Of a DNA stretch of 64,000 nt, positions 36,577 through 44,997 are shown one piece after another. Position 1 is the first letter of the stretch. Every line of letters starts with the position of its first letter. The notes under the pieces are model-generated. The model saw nothing but the letters and a program-made list of their open reading frames with translations, ran no database searches and was not told the origin of the DNA. The stretch is taken from NCBI GenBank assembly GCA_023393635.1, contig JAEWKT010000052.1:27025-91024 (forward strand), written 5' to 3'. The translations under genes were made by a program, and so were the position numbers. The DNA comes from Pseudomonadota bacterium (GTDB taxonomy: Bacteria > Pseudomonadota > Gammaproteobacteria > Pseudomonadales > Moraxellaceae).

Positions 36577-36885
36577 AGAGTTATTTATTGGAGTAAAGGA
36601 ATTTACACTGTGAAATCCACTGCCAGAGGTTTTTACTGTTAAATGCTGACTTGAAATAAAAGTAGCACCGCAAGTAGTTTTATCGCCTGCAACGATAACT
36701 GCCTTACCATTAATGATGACGAGTTAATTCCCAGCTATTGCTGAAACAATAGTTTTACATTTGGGGCAAAAGTGTTTCATCCCACTCAGATGAGCTGCTT
36801 TTTCAGCAACTAAAAATGTTGAATCAACCTCTAGCACTATCCCACCATGGGTGGTTTTATCTCCAACTGTGATTATGGCTTGCAT
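36067..36885 (-). pseudogene. PAAR domain protein interrupted by an in-frame stop
   Basis: Starting at the ATG at 36885 the frame reads MQAIITVGDKTTHGG, a PAAR-repeat opening, then HFCPKCKTIVSAIAGN, and meets TAA at codon 54 (36726-36724). The same frame continues without further stops: LVIINGKAVIVAGDKTTCGATF, the second half of the PAAR domain, then a ~170-residue C-terminal domain to a stop at 36067. Removing that one codon gives a protein of about 272 residues. PAAR proteins cap the VgrG spike of type VI secretion systems and often carry effector domains. A single change (for example from CAA or GAA) explains the break. The C-terminal domain is not one I recognise. The region is AT-rich. 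Confidence 0.8.
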
Positions 36886-37109
36886 TTGTTATTCCATTTT
36901 CTATAAAATTTTTAATAGTAACTTGGCAGAATGGACCTTATCTTAGTAAATTAAATCTCATTCGATACTTTCGCAAGATGCCTATTGCTTATCATTCATT
37001 GCTTTAAGCCTCTATCACCTCGATATTTGATTCGGTTTTTGACATCGCAGATAGAATATCGGTCAGATTCAAACGCGCACACGACATAAAGACATGGATA
37101 ATCAATCAA

Positions 37110-37376
37110 TTAGCCCTTCTTCACCCAATATACATAAATACCAGGCTCATCCGTGGTTTGCTGCTGCCCAACCAGCTCATGTCCCAAATGCAGGCAGAAC
37201 TTAGGAATATCGCGCGTGGTCGAGGGATCCGTGGCCAGCACTTTAATCACCGCACCGCTTTGACTTTTGCGAATAGCTTGATGCAGCATCATAACAGGTT
37301 CAGGGCAGTTTAAGCCTTGGGTGTCTAGCAAGGTATCATAAGGTAAATTTACAAACTGCTCGGACATGCGGGGCAT
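37110..37376 (-). CDS. TusA family sulfurtransferase
   Basis: An 88-residue TusA-fold protein. LLDTQGLNCPEPVMML (about 16-31) holds the active cysteine of the CPxP motif; VIKVLATDPSTTRDIPKFC continues the fold. TusA relays persulfide sulfur for tRNA 2-thiouridine or molybdenum cofactor synthesis; paralogues do other sulfur transfers. No tus operon is nearby, so the exact role is open. It could start at either of two near ATGs. Confidence 0.88.
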   Translation of the reverse strand: MPRMSEQFVNLPYDTLLDTQGLNCPEPVMMLHQAIRKSQSGAVIKVLATDPSTTRDIPKFCLHLGHELVGQQQTTDEPGIYVYWVKKG

Positions 37377-37582
37377 AGTTCATCTATTAAATGGCAGGAT
37401 ATTATAACATTGTCTTGAAGCAGTTTGTCTGGATCAGTGCTCAAGTGCGTGGTCATCAGGCTTAAACAAGCATAGATGAATGATTGATCTCTACAAAATA
37501 TGCCACATCAGTTTTAATATATGAAAGCCTATGCTCAATTATGATAATCTCCCCATTGTTGGTTTTAACTTGAGATGTAAAC

Positions 37583-38431
37583 ATGGCTGAGGTGAAGCCC
37601 ACAGTTCCACAGGGAACATCGTGGACAATGCGTGGCTTAAAAAAGTGGCTATCAACAGCGCCTGAAACGCGTGATGAACTGATGAAACTGGTGCATGATT
37701 CACGGCGGTTTTTAGAACCTGATACCGTGGATATGCTAGAGGGTGTGCTGGATTTACCTGCAACACAAATCCGTGAAATTATGACCCCGCGCCCTGCCAT
37801 TGTCAGCATATGCGAAGAAGATCAACTGCTTGATATTTTACCAAAACTCATTGAATCGGCACATTCACGCTTTCCTGTGTTTTCTACCATCGATCAGGAT
37901 ACCGTGATTGGTATTTTACTGGCCAAGGATTTATTGCCAGTTCTGAGCCAGGCGCAACACTCTGTCAATATTATTGATTTAATGCGCCAGCCTGTGTTTG
38001 TGCCTGAAACGGCGCGCTCTGACCAAGTCCTGCGCATGTTAAAGCACACCCAGACCCATATTGCCATTGTAGTGGACGAATATGGCACCACGTCGGGCAT
38101 TGTGACCCTGGAAGATTTATTAGAAGAAATTGTGGGCGAAATTGCTGATGAACACGATACCAGCGATCCATTGGCAGAATATATTGTGCCAGATCACGAA
38201 ATTTCTGGGGCATGGCTGGTACAAGCGCTAACCCCAGTTGAACATTTTAATGATGTATTAAATGCCGATTTTTCTACCGAAGAAGTGGAAACTATTGGTG
38301 GTTTGTTATTACAGGAAATTGGACGTGTGAGCGATTTAGAAGGTCAGGTGGTGATATTAGACAACTGGACATTTAAAATTTTGCAGGCCGATACCCGTAG
38401 TATTATTTTGGTGAGAGCTATTCAAGCATGA
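37583..38431 (+). CDS. corC: CorC/HlyC family CBS-domain protein
   Basis: A 282-residue cytosolic protein with two CBS domains (IMTPRPAIVSICEED near residue 70 and MRQPVFVPETARSD near 133) and a C-terminal CorC/HlyC transporter-associated domain. VDEYGTTSGIVTLEDLLEEIVGEIADEHD is the CBS2 signature. Linked to Mg2+/Co2+ efflux and envelope homeostasis. Its stop overlaps the lnt start by 4 bp (ATGA), the arrangement known from E. coli ybeX-lnt. Confidence 0.92.
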   Translation: MAEVKPTVPQGTSWTMRGLKKWLSTAPETRDELMKLVHDSRRFLEPDTVDMLEGVLDLPATQIREIMTPRPAIVSICEEDQLLDILPKLIESAHSRFPVFSTIDQDTVIGILLAKDLLPVLSQAQHSVNIIDLMRQPVFVPETARSDQVLRMLKHTQTHIAIVVDEYGTTSGIVTLEDLLEEIVGEIADEHDTSDPLAEYIVPDHEISGAWLVQALTPVEHFNDVLNADFSTEEVETIGGLLLQEIGRVSDLEGQVVILDNWTFKILQADTRSIILVRAIQA

Positions 38432-40008
38432 GACAATTGTTTGCGCGCTTAAATAGAAAAAAAACCAGTAACCTCCCACAACTTCCGCTGATCAGTGCAA
38501 TGATTTTTGCTCTGCTGGCAGGCGCCATGTTTCCTCTGGCCTTATCGCCTTATGAATGGTGGTGGTTTGCCCTGATCTCGCCTGCTATTTTTTATGCCTT
38601 ACTCAATAACCGTACTACGGGTCAGGCATTTTTAATTGGCCATAGCTACGGCTTTGGCTTATGGTCAGTAGGCGCGTTTTGGCTGTATACCTCCATTCAT
38701 GTGTATGGCGATACGCCAATGCCACTTGCACTAGCCATGATTGCATTTGTCGGGCTGGGCATGGGCTTGTTTAATGCCATCCAGGCTGCCTTGTATCGTC
38801 GGTTTTTTGGTCAAAGCCCATTGACCTTTGCGCCTTTATGGGTGGTTACAGAGTGGACTAAAACCTGGATATTTACGGGCTTTCCGTGGTTGTTTGCAGG
38901 CTATGCGTTTATCACCTACCAGCTTGATAACTTTGCCCCACTCGCGGGTATTTTTGCTGTGTCATTTGTGGTTATTTTTATGGCAGCGGCTTTAGTTGAG
39001 CTGATTAAAGGCCGTCTATTCTGGATTTTGCCCAGTGTGTTACTGGCGGTGATTGCTGTGGCTTTGGGTCATGTACAATGGACAACGCCCAAAAACACCA
39101 AACCGCTGAGTGTGTCGTTAATTCAGGGCAATATTCCGCAAGATTTAAAATGGCTAACCGAATATCAGGGTGAAACTTTGGCCGTGTATGCCAATTTAAG
39201 CCAAACTGAATGGGGACGTGATTTGGTGGTTTGGCCAGAATCGTCTATTCCGCTCTTTCAAACGGATGTACAGCCATTTATTGATGCAGTATCGGACTAT
39301 GCCAGGCAAAATGGTACTGCATGGGTTACTGGCATTCCATACGCTGACACCAATACCTATAACCCGCATACCAACAGCTATGATGTATTTTATAACGGTA
39401 TTATGGCCGCTGGACAAAGCGCGCAAGGCTTATATAAAAAGCAACGTTTGGTTCCGTTTGGTGAGTATGTGCCGCTATCGGGTGCTTTAAAATGGGTATT
39501 ACCCGCCCTTAAAGATGATGTCAGTATGAGCAGCTTTAGCGCAGGCGGCACTCATCAAAAGCCCTTAATGGTTAAAAGCCATGCTTTGGCTGCGGCCATT
39601 TGCTATGAAGTGGCCTACCCCAATTTAACCCGTAACAATGCCTTAGATAGCGATTTTCTGGTGACCTTGTCTAATGATGCGTGGTTTACAGGCACAGATG
39701 GCCCATGGCAGCATTTGCAAATGGTACAAATGCGCGCCAAAGAAACAGGACGCTGGTTTATTCGCGCCACCAATACTGGCGTCACTGCTTTTATTACGCC
39801 TGAAGGCCATATTGAACGTCTGCTGAAGCAGGATGTACGCGGTGTGCTACGCGGTGACTTGCCAGCCATGCAAGGCAGTACGCCTTATATGCGCTTTGGT
39901 GACTGGCCAATTTTAACTTTTAGTGCATTGCTGCTATTGCTGGGTGGCTGGATTAGATATCAAAATAATGCCACTAGCATTAAGCCATGGAAGCACAGGG
40001 CAGGATAA
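38428..40008 (+). CDS. lnt: Apolipoprotein N-acyltransferase
   Basis: A 526-residue inner-membrane enzyme that adds the third acyl chain to lipoproteins. The N-terminal ~200 residues hold six or so hydrophobic helices; the nitrilase domain carries the triad as Glu in VVWPESSIPLF, Lys in GLYKKQRLVPFGE and Cys in AAICYEVAYP. One more helix closes the protein (LLLLLGGWI). Translationally coupled to corC. It makes sense with the numerous lipoprotein genes in this window. Confidence 0.96.
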   Translation: MRQLFARLNRKKTSNLPQLPLISAMIFALLAGAMFPLALSPYEWWWFALISPAIFYALLNNRTTGQAFLIGHSYGFGLWSVGAFWLYTSIHVYGDTPMPLALAMIAFVGLGMGLFNAIQAALYRRFFGQSPLTFAPLWVVTEWTKTWIFTGFPWLFAGYAFITYQLDNFAPLAGIFAVSFVVIFMAAALVELIKGRLFWILPSVLLAVIAVALGHVQWTTPKNTKPLSVSLIQGNIPQDLKWLTEYQGETLAVYANLSQTEWGRDLVVWPESSIPLFQTDVQPFIDAVSDYARQNGTAWVTGIPYADTNTYNPHTNSYDVFYNGIMAAGQSAQGLYKKQRLVPFGEYVPLSGALKWVLPALKDDVSMSSFSAGGTHQKPLMVKSHALAAAICYEVAYPNLTRNNALDSDFLVTLSNDAWFTGTDGPWQHLQMVQMRAKETGRWFIRATNTGVTAFITPEGHIERLLKQDVRGVLRGDLPAMQGSTPYMRFGDWPILTFSALLLLLGGWIRYQNNATSIKPWKHRAG

Positions 40009-40015
40009 AATAAAT

Positions 40016-40047
40016 CATGAGTCAGTGGTGATTGCCACTGGCTCATG
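40016..40047. terminator. Hairpin between lnt and the CobW-type gene
   Basis: CATGAGTCAGTGG (40016-40028) and CCACTGGCTCATG (40035-40047) form a 13-bp stem with one G-T pair and a 6-nt loop. T-runs are poor on both sides (AATTTC on plus, ATTTATTTTAT on minus), so it is terminator-like rather than certain. Confidence 0.55.
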
Positions 40048-40070
40048 AATTTCAAATTAGATTCACCACC

Positions 40071-40772
40071 TCAACTCTTTACTGCTTTATAAACAGTAGA
40101 GAGTGTCTTTGCTTTATGCGGCCTTGCTTTATACAGCTTAGCAACATGCGGCACATCAATTTGATCCAATAACACCTTCCCGTGCGCCGTATAGATGAGT
40201 GGCTGCTCCTGATAATAACCCTGCTGTATTAATTGCTGTAATGCGTCTTCATCTGCTGGCTGCATCACATCAGCATGCGACAGTATAATGATATCGGCAT
40301 TGGCTATCTGAGCCTGAAAGTTTTCATGCTTTAGTAAGCGAGGATCATGCAAATTGGTGCCATTGATGACGGTTAATACGGCACGCAAAGACAATGCAGT
40401 TGCCCAGTGCGCACCACTTAACTGCTGGATTAGTTGTGCGGCATGTGCCAACCCTGTGGCTTCAATAAATAAACGGTCAGGTTTGGATTGTGATAACAGC
40501 CGTGATAACGCAATTTGCATGGGCAAATGATTGGTACAACACATACAGCCGCCAATCACCTGCTTGATGGCAATACTGCCATTGTCAGCATGTTCTGGCG
40601 GCACAATTAAGGTTGCATCAATTTCAACCTGCCCCGCTTCATTGACTAATACTGCCCACGTTTCCTGCGCTGGTTTTTGTGCCAGCAAATGATTGAGCAA
40701 CGTGGTTTTGCCAGCTCCTAAAAATCCAACAATAATATGCGTAGGAATGGCGTGAATCATGGGCTGAGTCAT
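40071..40772 (-). CDS. Short CobW/G3E family GTPase
   Basis: A 233-residue P-loop GTPase of the COG0523 family of metal chaperones. Walker A is GFLGAGKTTLLNH (about 14-26) and the metal-binding motif is GCMCCTN. The ATG at 40772, with TTGGA upstream, is preferred to ATGs up to 40811. Family members are usually 320-400 residues with a C-terminal CobW_C domain; here the protein stops soon after the GTPase domain, so that domain is missing. No frame-shifted remnant is visible downstream. Metal specificity is unknown. Confidence 0.82.
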   Translation of the reverse strand: MTQPMIHAIPTHIIVGFLGAGKTTLLNHLLAQKPAQETWAVLVNEAGQVEIDATLIVPPEHADNGSIAIKQVIGGCMCCTNHLPMQIALSRLLSQSKPDRLFIEATGLAHAAQLIQQLSGAHWATALSLRAVLTVINGTNLHDPRLLKHENFQAQIANADIIILSHADVMQPADEDALQQLIQQGYYQEQPLIYTAHGKVLLDQIDVPHVAKLYKARPHKAKTLSTVYKAVKS

Positions 40773-40983
40773 AAGGTGTCCAAGCAGGCCAGGTCTGGTC
40801 TCCATCAGCATAGCATGATTGCAGCCAGCTTAAATTTTGAAAACTGAAATGAACAAAGTGTGAAAGCATCATTTTGTGCAGCATGTTTGCACAAGCAGAA
40901 CAGAGCGTTGCAGTTTTATAGCTTTTTAAATAGGCAGGTTTACGCATAATAAAAGCAAGCCATAAAATGATACCGAGGTCTTA

Positions 40984-41685
40984 ATGAACACTTATATCCA
41001 TCGCCATGAACATCGCGGCCATGTTCAGGCTGGCTGGTTAAATACGCGGCATAGTTTTTCGTTTGGCCAATGGCAAGACCCACGCTACATGGGTGTTTCT
41101 GCCCTGCGCGTGATTAATGAAGATATTATTGCCGCGCATCAGGGTTTTGGCCGCCATGGCCATGACAATATGGAAATTTTAACGTATGTGCTGTCTGGCC
41201 GCTTAAGCCACCAGGACAGTATGGGTAATATTGAGCACATTGAAGCTGGTGAATGGCAACTGATGAGTGCAGGTACAGGTGTGCAACATAGTGAAATGAA
41301 TAGTGCTGATACCCCTGTGCATTTGCTGCAAATCTGGTTATATCCCAATGTGCGTAATGCAGAACCCACTTATCAGCAAATAAAGCTTGACCCTCGAGAT
41401 CACCCTAATCAATGGCATCATATTGTATCGCCAACACAGGATACCCCGCTGTTTATTCGGCAGGATGCCAATATCTCAGCAGCTTATCTTCATGCTGGAA
41501 AAACACTACCGCTTGAACCACAAAAAGCCCTTAATTATTTGCATGTGATTGAAGGCAAAGTGCGGATCAATGATGAGATTGTACAAACGGGTGATGCCAT
41601 GGTGTTTGAAGGTGATGCTGAAATCATTGCTGATGCTGATGCACATTTACTGTGGTTTGATTTACCCGCAAAAGCATCAACATGA
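40984..41685 (+). CDS. Pirin family protein
   Basis: A 233-residue bicupin. N-terminal cupin metal ligands lie in FGRHGHDNMEILTYVLSG (His 57, His 59 region) and HSEMNSADTPVHLLQIWLYP; the second cupin is degenerate, as usual. RHSFSFGQWQDPRYMG is the pirin signature. E. coli YhhW, a close relative, has quercetin dioxygenase activity in vitro; the physiological role is uncertain. Transcribed alone, with a terminator behind it. Confidence 0.9.
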   Translation: MNTYIHRHEHRGHVQAGWLNTRHSFSFGQWQDPRYMGVSALRVINEDIIAAHQGFGRHGHDNMEILTYVLSGRLSHQDSMGNIEHIEAGEWQLMSAGTGVQHSEMNSADTPVHLLQIWLYPNVRNAEPTYQQIKLDPRDHPNQWHHIVSPTQDTPLFIRQDANISAAYLHAGKTLPLEPQKALNYLHVIEGKVRINDEIVQTGDAMVFEGDAEIIADADAHLLWFDLPAKAST

Positions 41686-41734
41686 GTATAGGTTAATACG
41701 CTTAGCCAGTATTCAAAACGCAAAACTTAAAACC

Positions 41735-41765
41735 AAAAAATCCCGCCATCAAGACGGGATTTTTT
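41735..41765. terminator. Bidirectional terminator between pirin gene and ahpF
   Basis: AAAAAATCCCG (41735-41745) and CGGGATTTTT (41755-41764) are inverted copies with a 9-nt loop, serving both convergent genes. Confidence 0.88.
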
Positions 41766-41785
41766 AAGGTTAAAATAACGCTACC

Positions 41786-43342
41786 TTAATTACTACGAAT
41801 CAGATAATCAAAAGCACTGAGCGCTGCTTTTGCGCCATCACCGCTTGCAATGATAATTTGCTTGTACGGTACAGTAGTGGCATCACCTGCTGCAAATACG
41901 CCAGGTGCTGAAGTTTCACCGCGCGCATCTACCACAATCTCACCGCGTGGTGACAGCTCAACCGCACTGTCTTTAAGCCAGTCAGTATTTGGCAACAAAC
42001 CAATTTGTACAAAGATACCTTCAAGCTCAATGGTATTTGACGCATCGCTGATTCGGTCTTTATAGACCAAGCCAGTGACTTTTTCACCATCGCCTAATAC
42101 TTCAGTGGTTTGCGCACTGGTCAATACGCGCACGTTGGGCAAGCTATGCAACTTTTTCTGCAACACAGCATCAGCACGCAACTGGCTATCAAACTCAATT
42201 AAAGTAACTTCTTTGACAATACCTGCCAAATCAATTGCTGCTTCTACGCCAGAGTTACCACCACCAATCACTGCCACACGTTTGCCTTTAAACAACGGGC
42301 CATCACAATGCGGACAGTATGCCACACCACGGGTTTTGTATTGCTGCTCACCAGGCACATTCATTTCGCGCCAGCGCGCCCCAGTGGATAAAATCACCGT
42401 GCGACTTTTTAAACTGGCACCATTTTCCAGTTCAATTTCAATTAAATCATCTAAATCGCCAGTTTTAAGTGTTTTGGCACGTTGCAGATTCATAATATCT
42501 ACGTCATACGTACGCACATGAGCTTCCAGCGCAGCCGCCAATTTTGGCCCATTGGTTTCTGGTACAGAAATAAAGTTTTCAATAGACATGGTATCCATGA
42601 CCTGACCACCAAACCGTTCCGCCAGCACTGCCGTTTTAATGCCTTTGCGTGCTGCATAAACCGCCGCAGCCGCACCAGCAGGGCCACCACCAACCACCAA
42701 TACATCAAACACGTCTTTGGCATTAATGGCATCAACAGCACGCGCATCACTTGTCGTATCTAGCTTGGCAACAATTTCTTCCATAGTCATGCGACCCTGG
42801 CCAATGTGTTCGCCATCTTTAAATAGCATGGGCACCGCCATGATTTTACGCGCTTCCACTTCCTCCTGGAAAAATCCGCCATCAATCATGGTTGCTTGGG
42901 TGTTTGGGTTATAAATGGCAATCACGTTGAGCGCCTGTACCACATCTGGACAGTTATGGCAGCTTAACGACACAAATACTTCTAAATTTGCGCCAAGCTT
43001 TAGGTTCTTAATTTGGTTTAAAAGCTCATCTGACACCTTAGGCGCATAACCGCTCACCTGTAATAGTGCCAAAATAAGGGAGGTAAATTCGTGCCCCATG
43101 GGCAGGCCAGCAAAGTGCACACGCGGCTGCTCACCTTTTTTGGCAACTCCAAAGCTAGGGCGGCGGGTATTGTTGCCATCAAAACGCGCAGTCACCTGAT
43201 CGGATAATTCGGCAACTTCAGTCACAAATTGTTTAATTTTTTCAGCTTTTTCAGAATCATCCAGGGAGGCCACAATATCAATCGGTGACTCTAAGCGCTG
43301 TAAGTAAGTGGCTAACTGGTCTTTAATGGCTTGTTCTAACAT
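41786..43342 (-). CDS. ahpF: Alkyl hydroperoxide reductase subunit F
   Basis: A 518-residue NADH-dependent flavoprotein that re-reduces AhpC. The N-terminal tandem thioredoxin-fold domain contains SCHNCPDVV (CxxC, about 128-136); FAD binding is at VLVVGGGPAGAAAAVYAAR; the redox disulfide of the thioredoxin-reductase half is YCPHCDGPLF. Length is typical. GGAG lies 10 bp before the ATG. It has its own promoter downstream of the ahpC terminator, so the two genes are separate units. Confidence 0.97.
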   Translation of the reverse strand: MLEQAIKDQLATYLQRLESPIDIVASLDDSEKAEKIKQFVTEVAELSDQVTARFDGNNTRRPSFGVAKKGEQPRVHFAGLPMGHEFTSLILALLQVSGYAPKVSDELLNQIKNLKLGANLEVFVSLSCHNCPDVVQALNVIAIYNPNTQATMIDGGFFQEEVEARKIMAVPMLFKDGEHIGQGRMTMEEIVAKLDTTSDARAVDAINAKDVFDVLVVGGGPAGAAAAVYAARKGIKTAVLAERFGGQVMDTMSIENFISVPETNGPKLAAALEAHVRTYDVDIMNLQRAKTLKTGDLDDLIEIELENGASLKSRTVILSTGARWREMNVPGEQQYKTRGVAYCPHCDGPLFKGKRVAVIGGGNSGVEAAIDLAGIVKEVTLIEFDSQLRADAVLQKKLHSLPNVRVLTSAQTTEVLGDGEKVTGLVYKDRISDASNTIELEGIFVQIGLLPNTDWLKDSAVELSPRGEIVVDARGETSAPGVFAAGDATTVPYKQIIIASGDGAKAALSAFDYLIRSN

Positions 43343-43380
43343 ATCTTTTCTCCGTAGGGCTAAATATTTTCTCTATGAAA

Positions 43381-43417
43381 CTATCATAGGCAATTTAACT
43401 CGATAGGTAAAACAGTA
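43381..43417 (-). promoter_or_regulatory. ahpF promoter sharing a 37-bp layout with ahpC
   Basis: On the minus strand: TACTGTTT, 18 bp, GCCTAT, 2 bp, TAG. Within it TTTACC (43411-43406) and TATGAT (43388-43383) are 17 bp apart and fit a sigma70 promoter. The same blocks at identical spacing precede ahpC (44241-44277). Start near 43376, leader about 34 nt. Confidence 0.5.
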
Positions 43418-43507
43418 TAATTTTATCAAATTGATCGTTAAAACTGATTAATATAGAAAGTATTGTGGTTAGCTCGTGGCAAGTCTTTTAGCAAAGCCAT
43501 TTAAAAC

Positions 43508-43536
43508 AAAAATCCGCCCAAGGTGAGCGGATTTTT
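43508..43536 (-). terminator. Terminator downstream of ahpC
   Basis: AAAAATCCGC (43508-43517) and GCGGATTTTT (43527-43536) are perfect inverted copies with a 9-nt loop. On the minus strand it stands about 90 bp after the ahpC stop and before ahpF, so it separates the two genes. Confidence 0.85.
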
Positions 43537-43627
43537 GTACTACTGGCTAACCAGTACATCGCGTTAACACAGACATGAGCCTACCTAGGAGTTAAGCCAA
43601 TGCCATGGTCAACTCTACGATCATGGT

Positions 43628-44191
43628 TTAGATTTTACCAACCAAATCAATTGATGGCGCTAATGTTTCTTCGCCTTCTTTCCATTTTGCTGGGCAAACT
43701 TCACCTGGGTGTGCATGCACGTATTGTGCTGCTTTTACTTTACGCAGTAGTTCTTGTGCATCACGACCAATACCACCCGCAGTAATTTCTACAATCTGAA
43801 TTTTACCTTCTGGATCGATTACAAACGTACCACGGTCAGCAAGGCCAGCTTCTTCAATTAACACGTCAAAGTTACGTGCCAAAGCCCAAGTTGGATCGCC
43901 AATCATTGGATATTGTAATTTACCAATCACGTCAGAGGTGTCATGCCACGCTTTGTGGGTAAAATGCGTGTCCGTAGAAACAGAATAAATTTCTACGCCC
44001 AGCTTTTTAAACTCTTCGTAATTGTCAGCCAGGTCCCCTAGCTCGGTTGGGCAAACAAAGGTAAAGTCAGCTGGATAGAAAAATACAACAGACCATTTGC
44101 CTTTTAGATCCGCTTCAGAGACGTCTACAAAGTTACCGTTATGATAGGCAGTGGCTTTAAATGGTTTTACTTCGGAATTAATTAAACTCAT
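43628..44191 (-). CDS. ahpC: Alkyl hydroperoxide reductase peroxiredoxin subunit C
   Basis: A 187-residue typical 2-Cys peroxiredoxin reducing H2O2, organic peroxides and peroxynitrite. The peroxidatic cysteine is Cys47 in DFTFVCPTELGDL and the resolving one lies in GEVCPAKWKEG near residue 166. GGAG is 9 bp before the ATG. It lies upstream of ahpF on the same strand, but a terminator and a second promoter stand between them. Confidence 0.98.
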   Translation of the reverse strand: MSLINSEVKPFKATAYHNGNFVDVSEADLKGKWSVVFFYPADFTFVCPTELGDLADNYEEFKKLGVEIYSVSTDTHFTHKAWHDTSDVIGKLQYPMIGDPTWALARNFDVLIEEAGLADRGTFVIDPEGKIQIVEITAGGIGRDAQELLRKVKAAQYVHAHPGEVCPAKWKEGEETLAPSIDLVGKI

Positions 44192-44240
44192 TGATTGATA
44201 CTCCTTAAATAAACATTATTTGAGCACTTGGTGCGTAGGG

Positions 44241-44277
44241 CTAAGATAGGCTGAAATAGACAATTGATCAAACAGTA
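44241..44277 (-). promoter_or_regulatory. ahpC promoter sharing a 37-bp layout with ahpF
   Basis: On the minus strand TTGATC (44271-44266) and TATCTT (44248-44243) are 17 bp apart. TACTGTTT lies across the -35 element and GCCTAT-NN-TAG across the -10, exactly as at ahpF. The leader to ahpC is about 45 nt. OxyR is the expected regulator of such genes, but its tetranucleotide pattern is not clear here. Confidence 0.5.
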
Positions 44278-44416
44278 AATTCGCTTTAAAGCAATCGTTT
44301 TTTTCGATCAAGGGGCTGCCTACTTTAAAATCTTAAAACCTTTCTGGTGATGCCCAATAACACAAGCAAGAGCTTATGCTTTGAGCATCCCTAATAAAAA
44401 CTAGCTCATTTCAACT

Positions 44417-44878
44417 TTATTTTTCAAAGTAAATATCAGCATCATTGCCTTCACCGCCCTCACGACCATCCGCACCAAATGAATATAAATCATAGGCGCG
44501 GCCATTGGAGCCTGGGGCGACATATTGTAAATCATTATCCCAACTGTCTTTTGGATAGCCACCCTTGACATAACCACCTGCCATCCAGTTTTTAGCACTA
44601 CTGGGTTGATTAACCAGAGCATCCAGCCCCTCTTGGGTGTTCGGGTATTTATTGTTATCAAGCTTATATTGATCCAGGGCACTGGCCACATTGGCTAAAG
44701 TAATTTTAGTGGTATCCACTTTGGCTTTTTCACCACGTCCCATCACGTTGGGAACAATCAGTGCCGCCAAAATTCCTAAAATGACTACCACTACCATCAC
44801 TTCAATTAAGGTAAAACCTTGCTGCGCCCTGCGTTGCAATGCAGCACGTTTGATATGTATTGATTTCGATTTATTCAT
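44417..44878 (-). CDS. gspG: Type II secretion major pseudopilin GspG
   Basis: A 153-residue pseudopilin forming the T2SS pseudopilus. The prepilin peptidase site is QQG-FTLIEV with cleavage after Gly21 and the +5 glutamate present; the hydrophobic helix follows. The C-terminal KDSWDNDLQYVAPG and AYDLYSFGADGREGGEGNDADI carry the GspG calcium-site signature. It lies 119 bp downstream of gspF on the same strand; the remaining gsp genes are not in the window. Confidence 0.96.
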   Translation of the reverse strand: MNKSKSIHIKRAALQRRAQQGFTLIEVMVVVVILGILAALIVPNVMGRGEKAKVDTTKITLANVASALDQYKLDNNKYPNTQEGLDALVNQPSSAKNWMAGGYVKGGYPKDSWDNDLQYVAPGSNGRAYDLYSFGADGREGGEGNDADIYFEK

Positions 44879-44997
44879 GACACTTATATTCCAAAATAGC
44901 GTTATTCATTGATCCAGCGCGATTGTAGCTTAATTTTTGGTTGAGGCCACGGCTGGCTATTTTATCTCTACAAACTTTTAACAGCATCAAACCCAAA

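Noticed and set aside
40639..40947. 102-codon minus-strand ORF with several cysteines
   Set aside because: It overlaps the start of the CobW-type GTPase gene in another frame, lacks a ribosome binding site, and its sequence looks random.
43381..43460. Classical OxyR box (ATAG-N7-CTAT repeats) at ahpF
   Set aside because: Isolated ATAG and CTAT tetramers occur, but not at the required spacing on all four positions.
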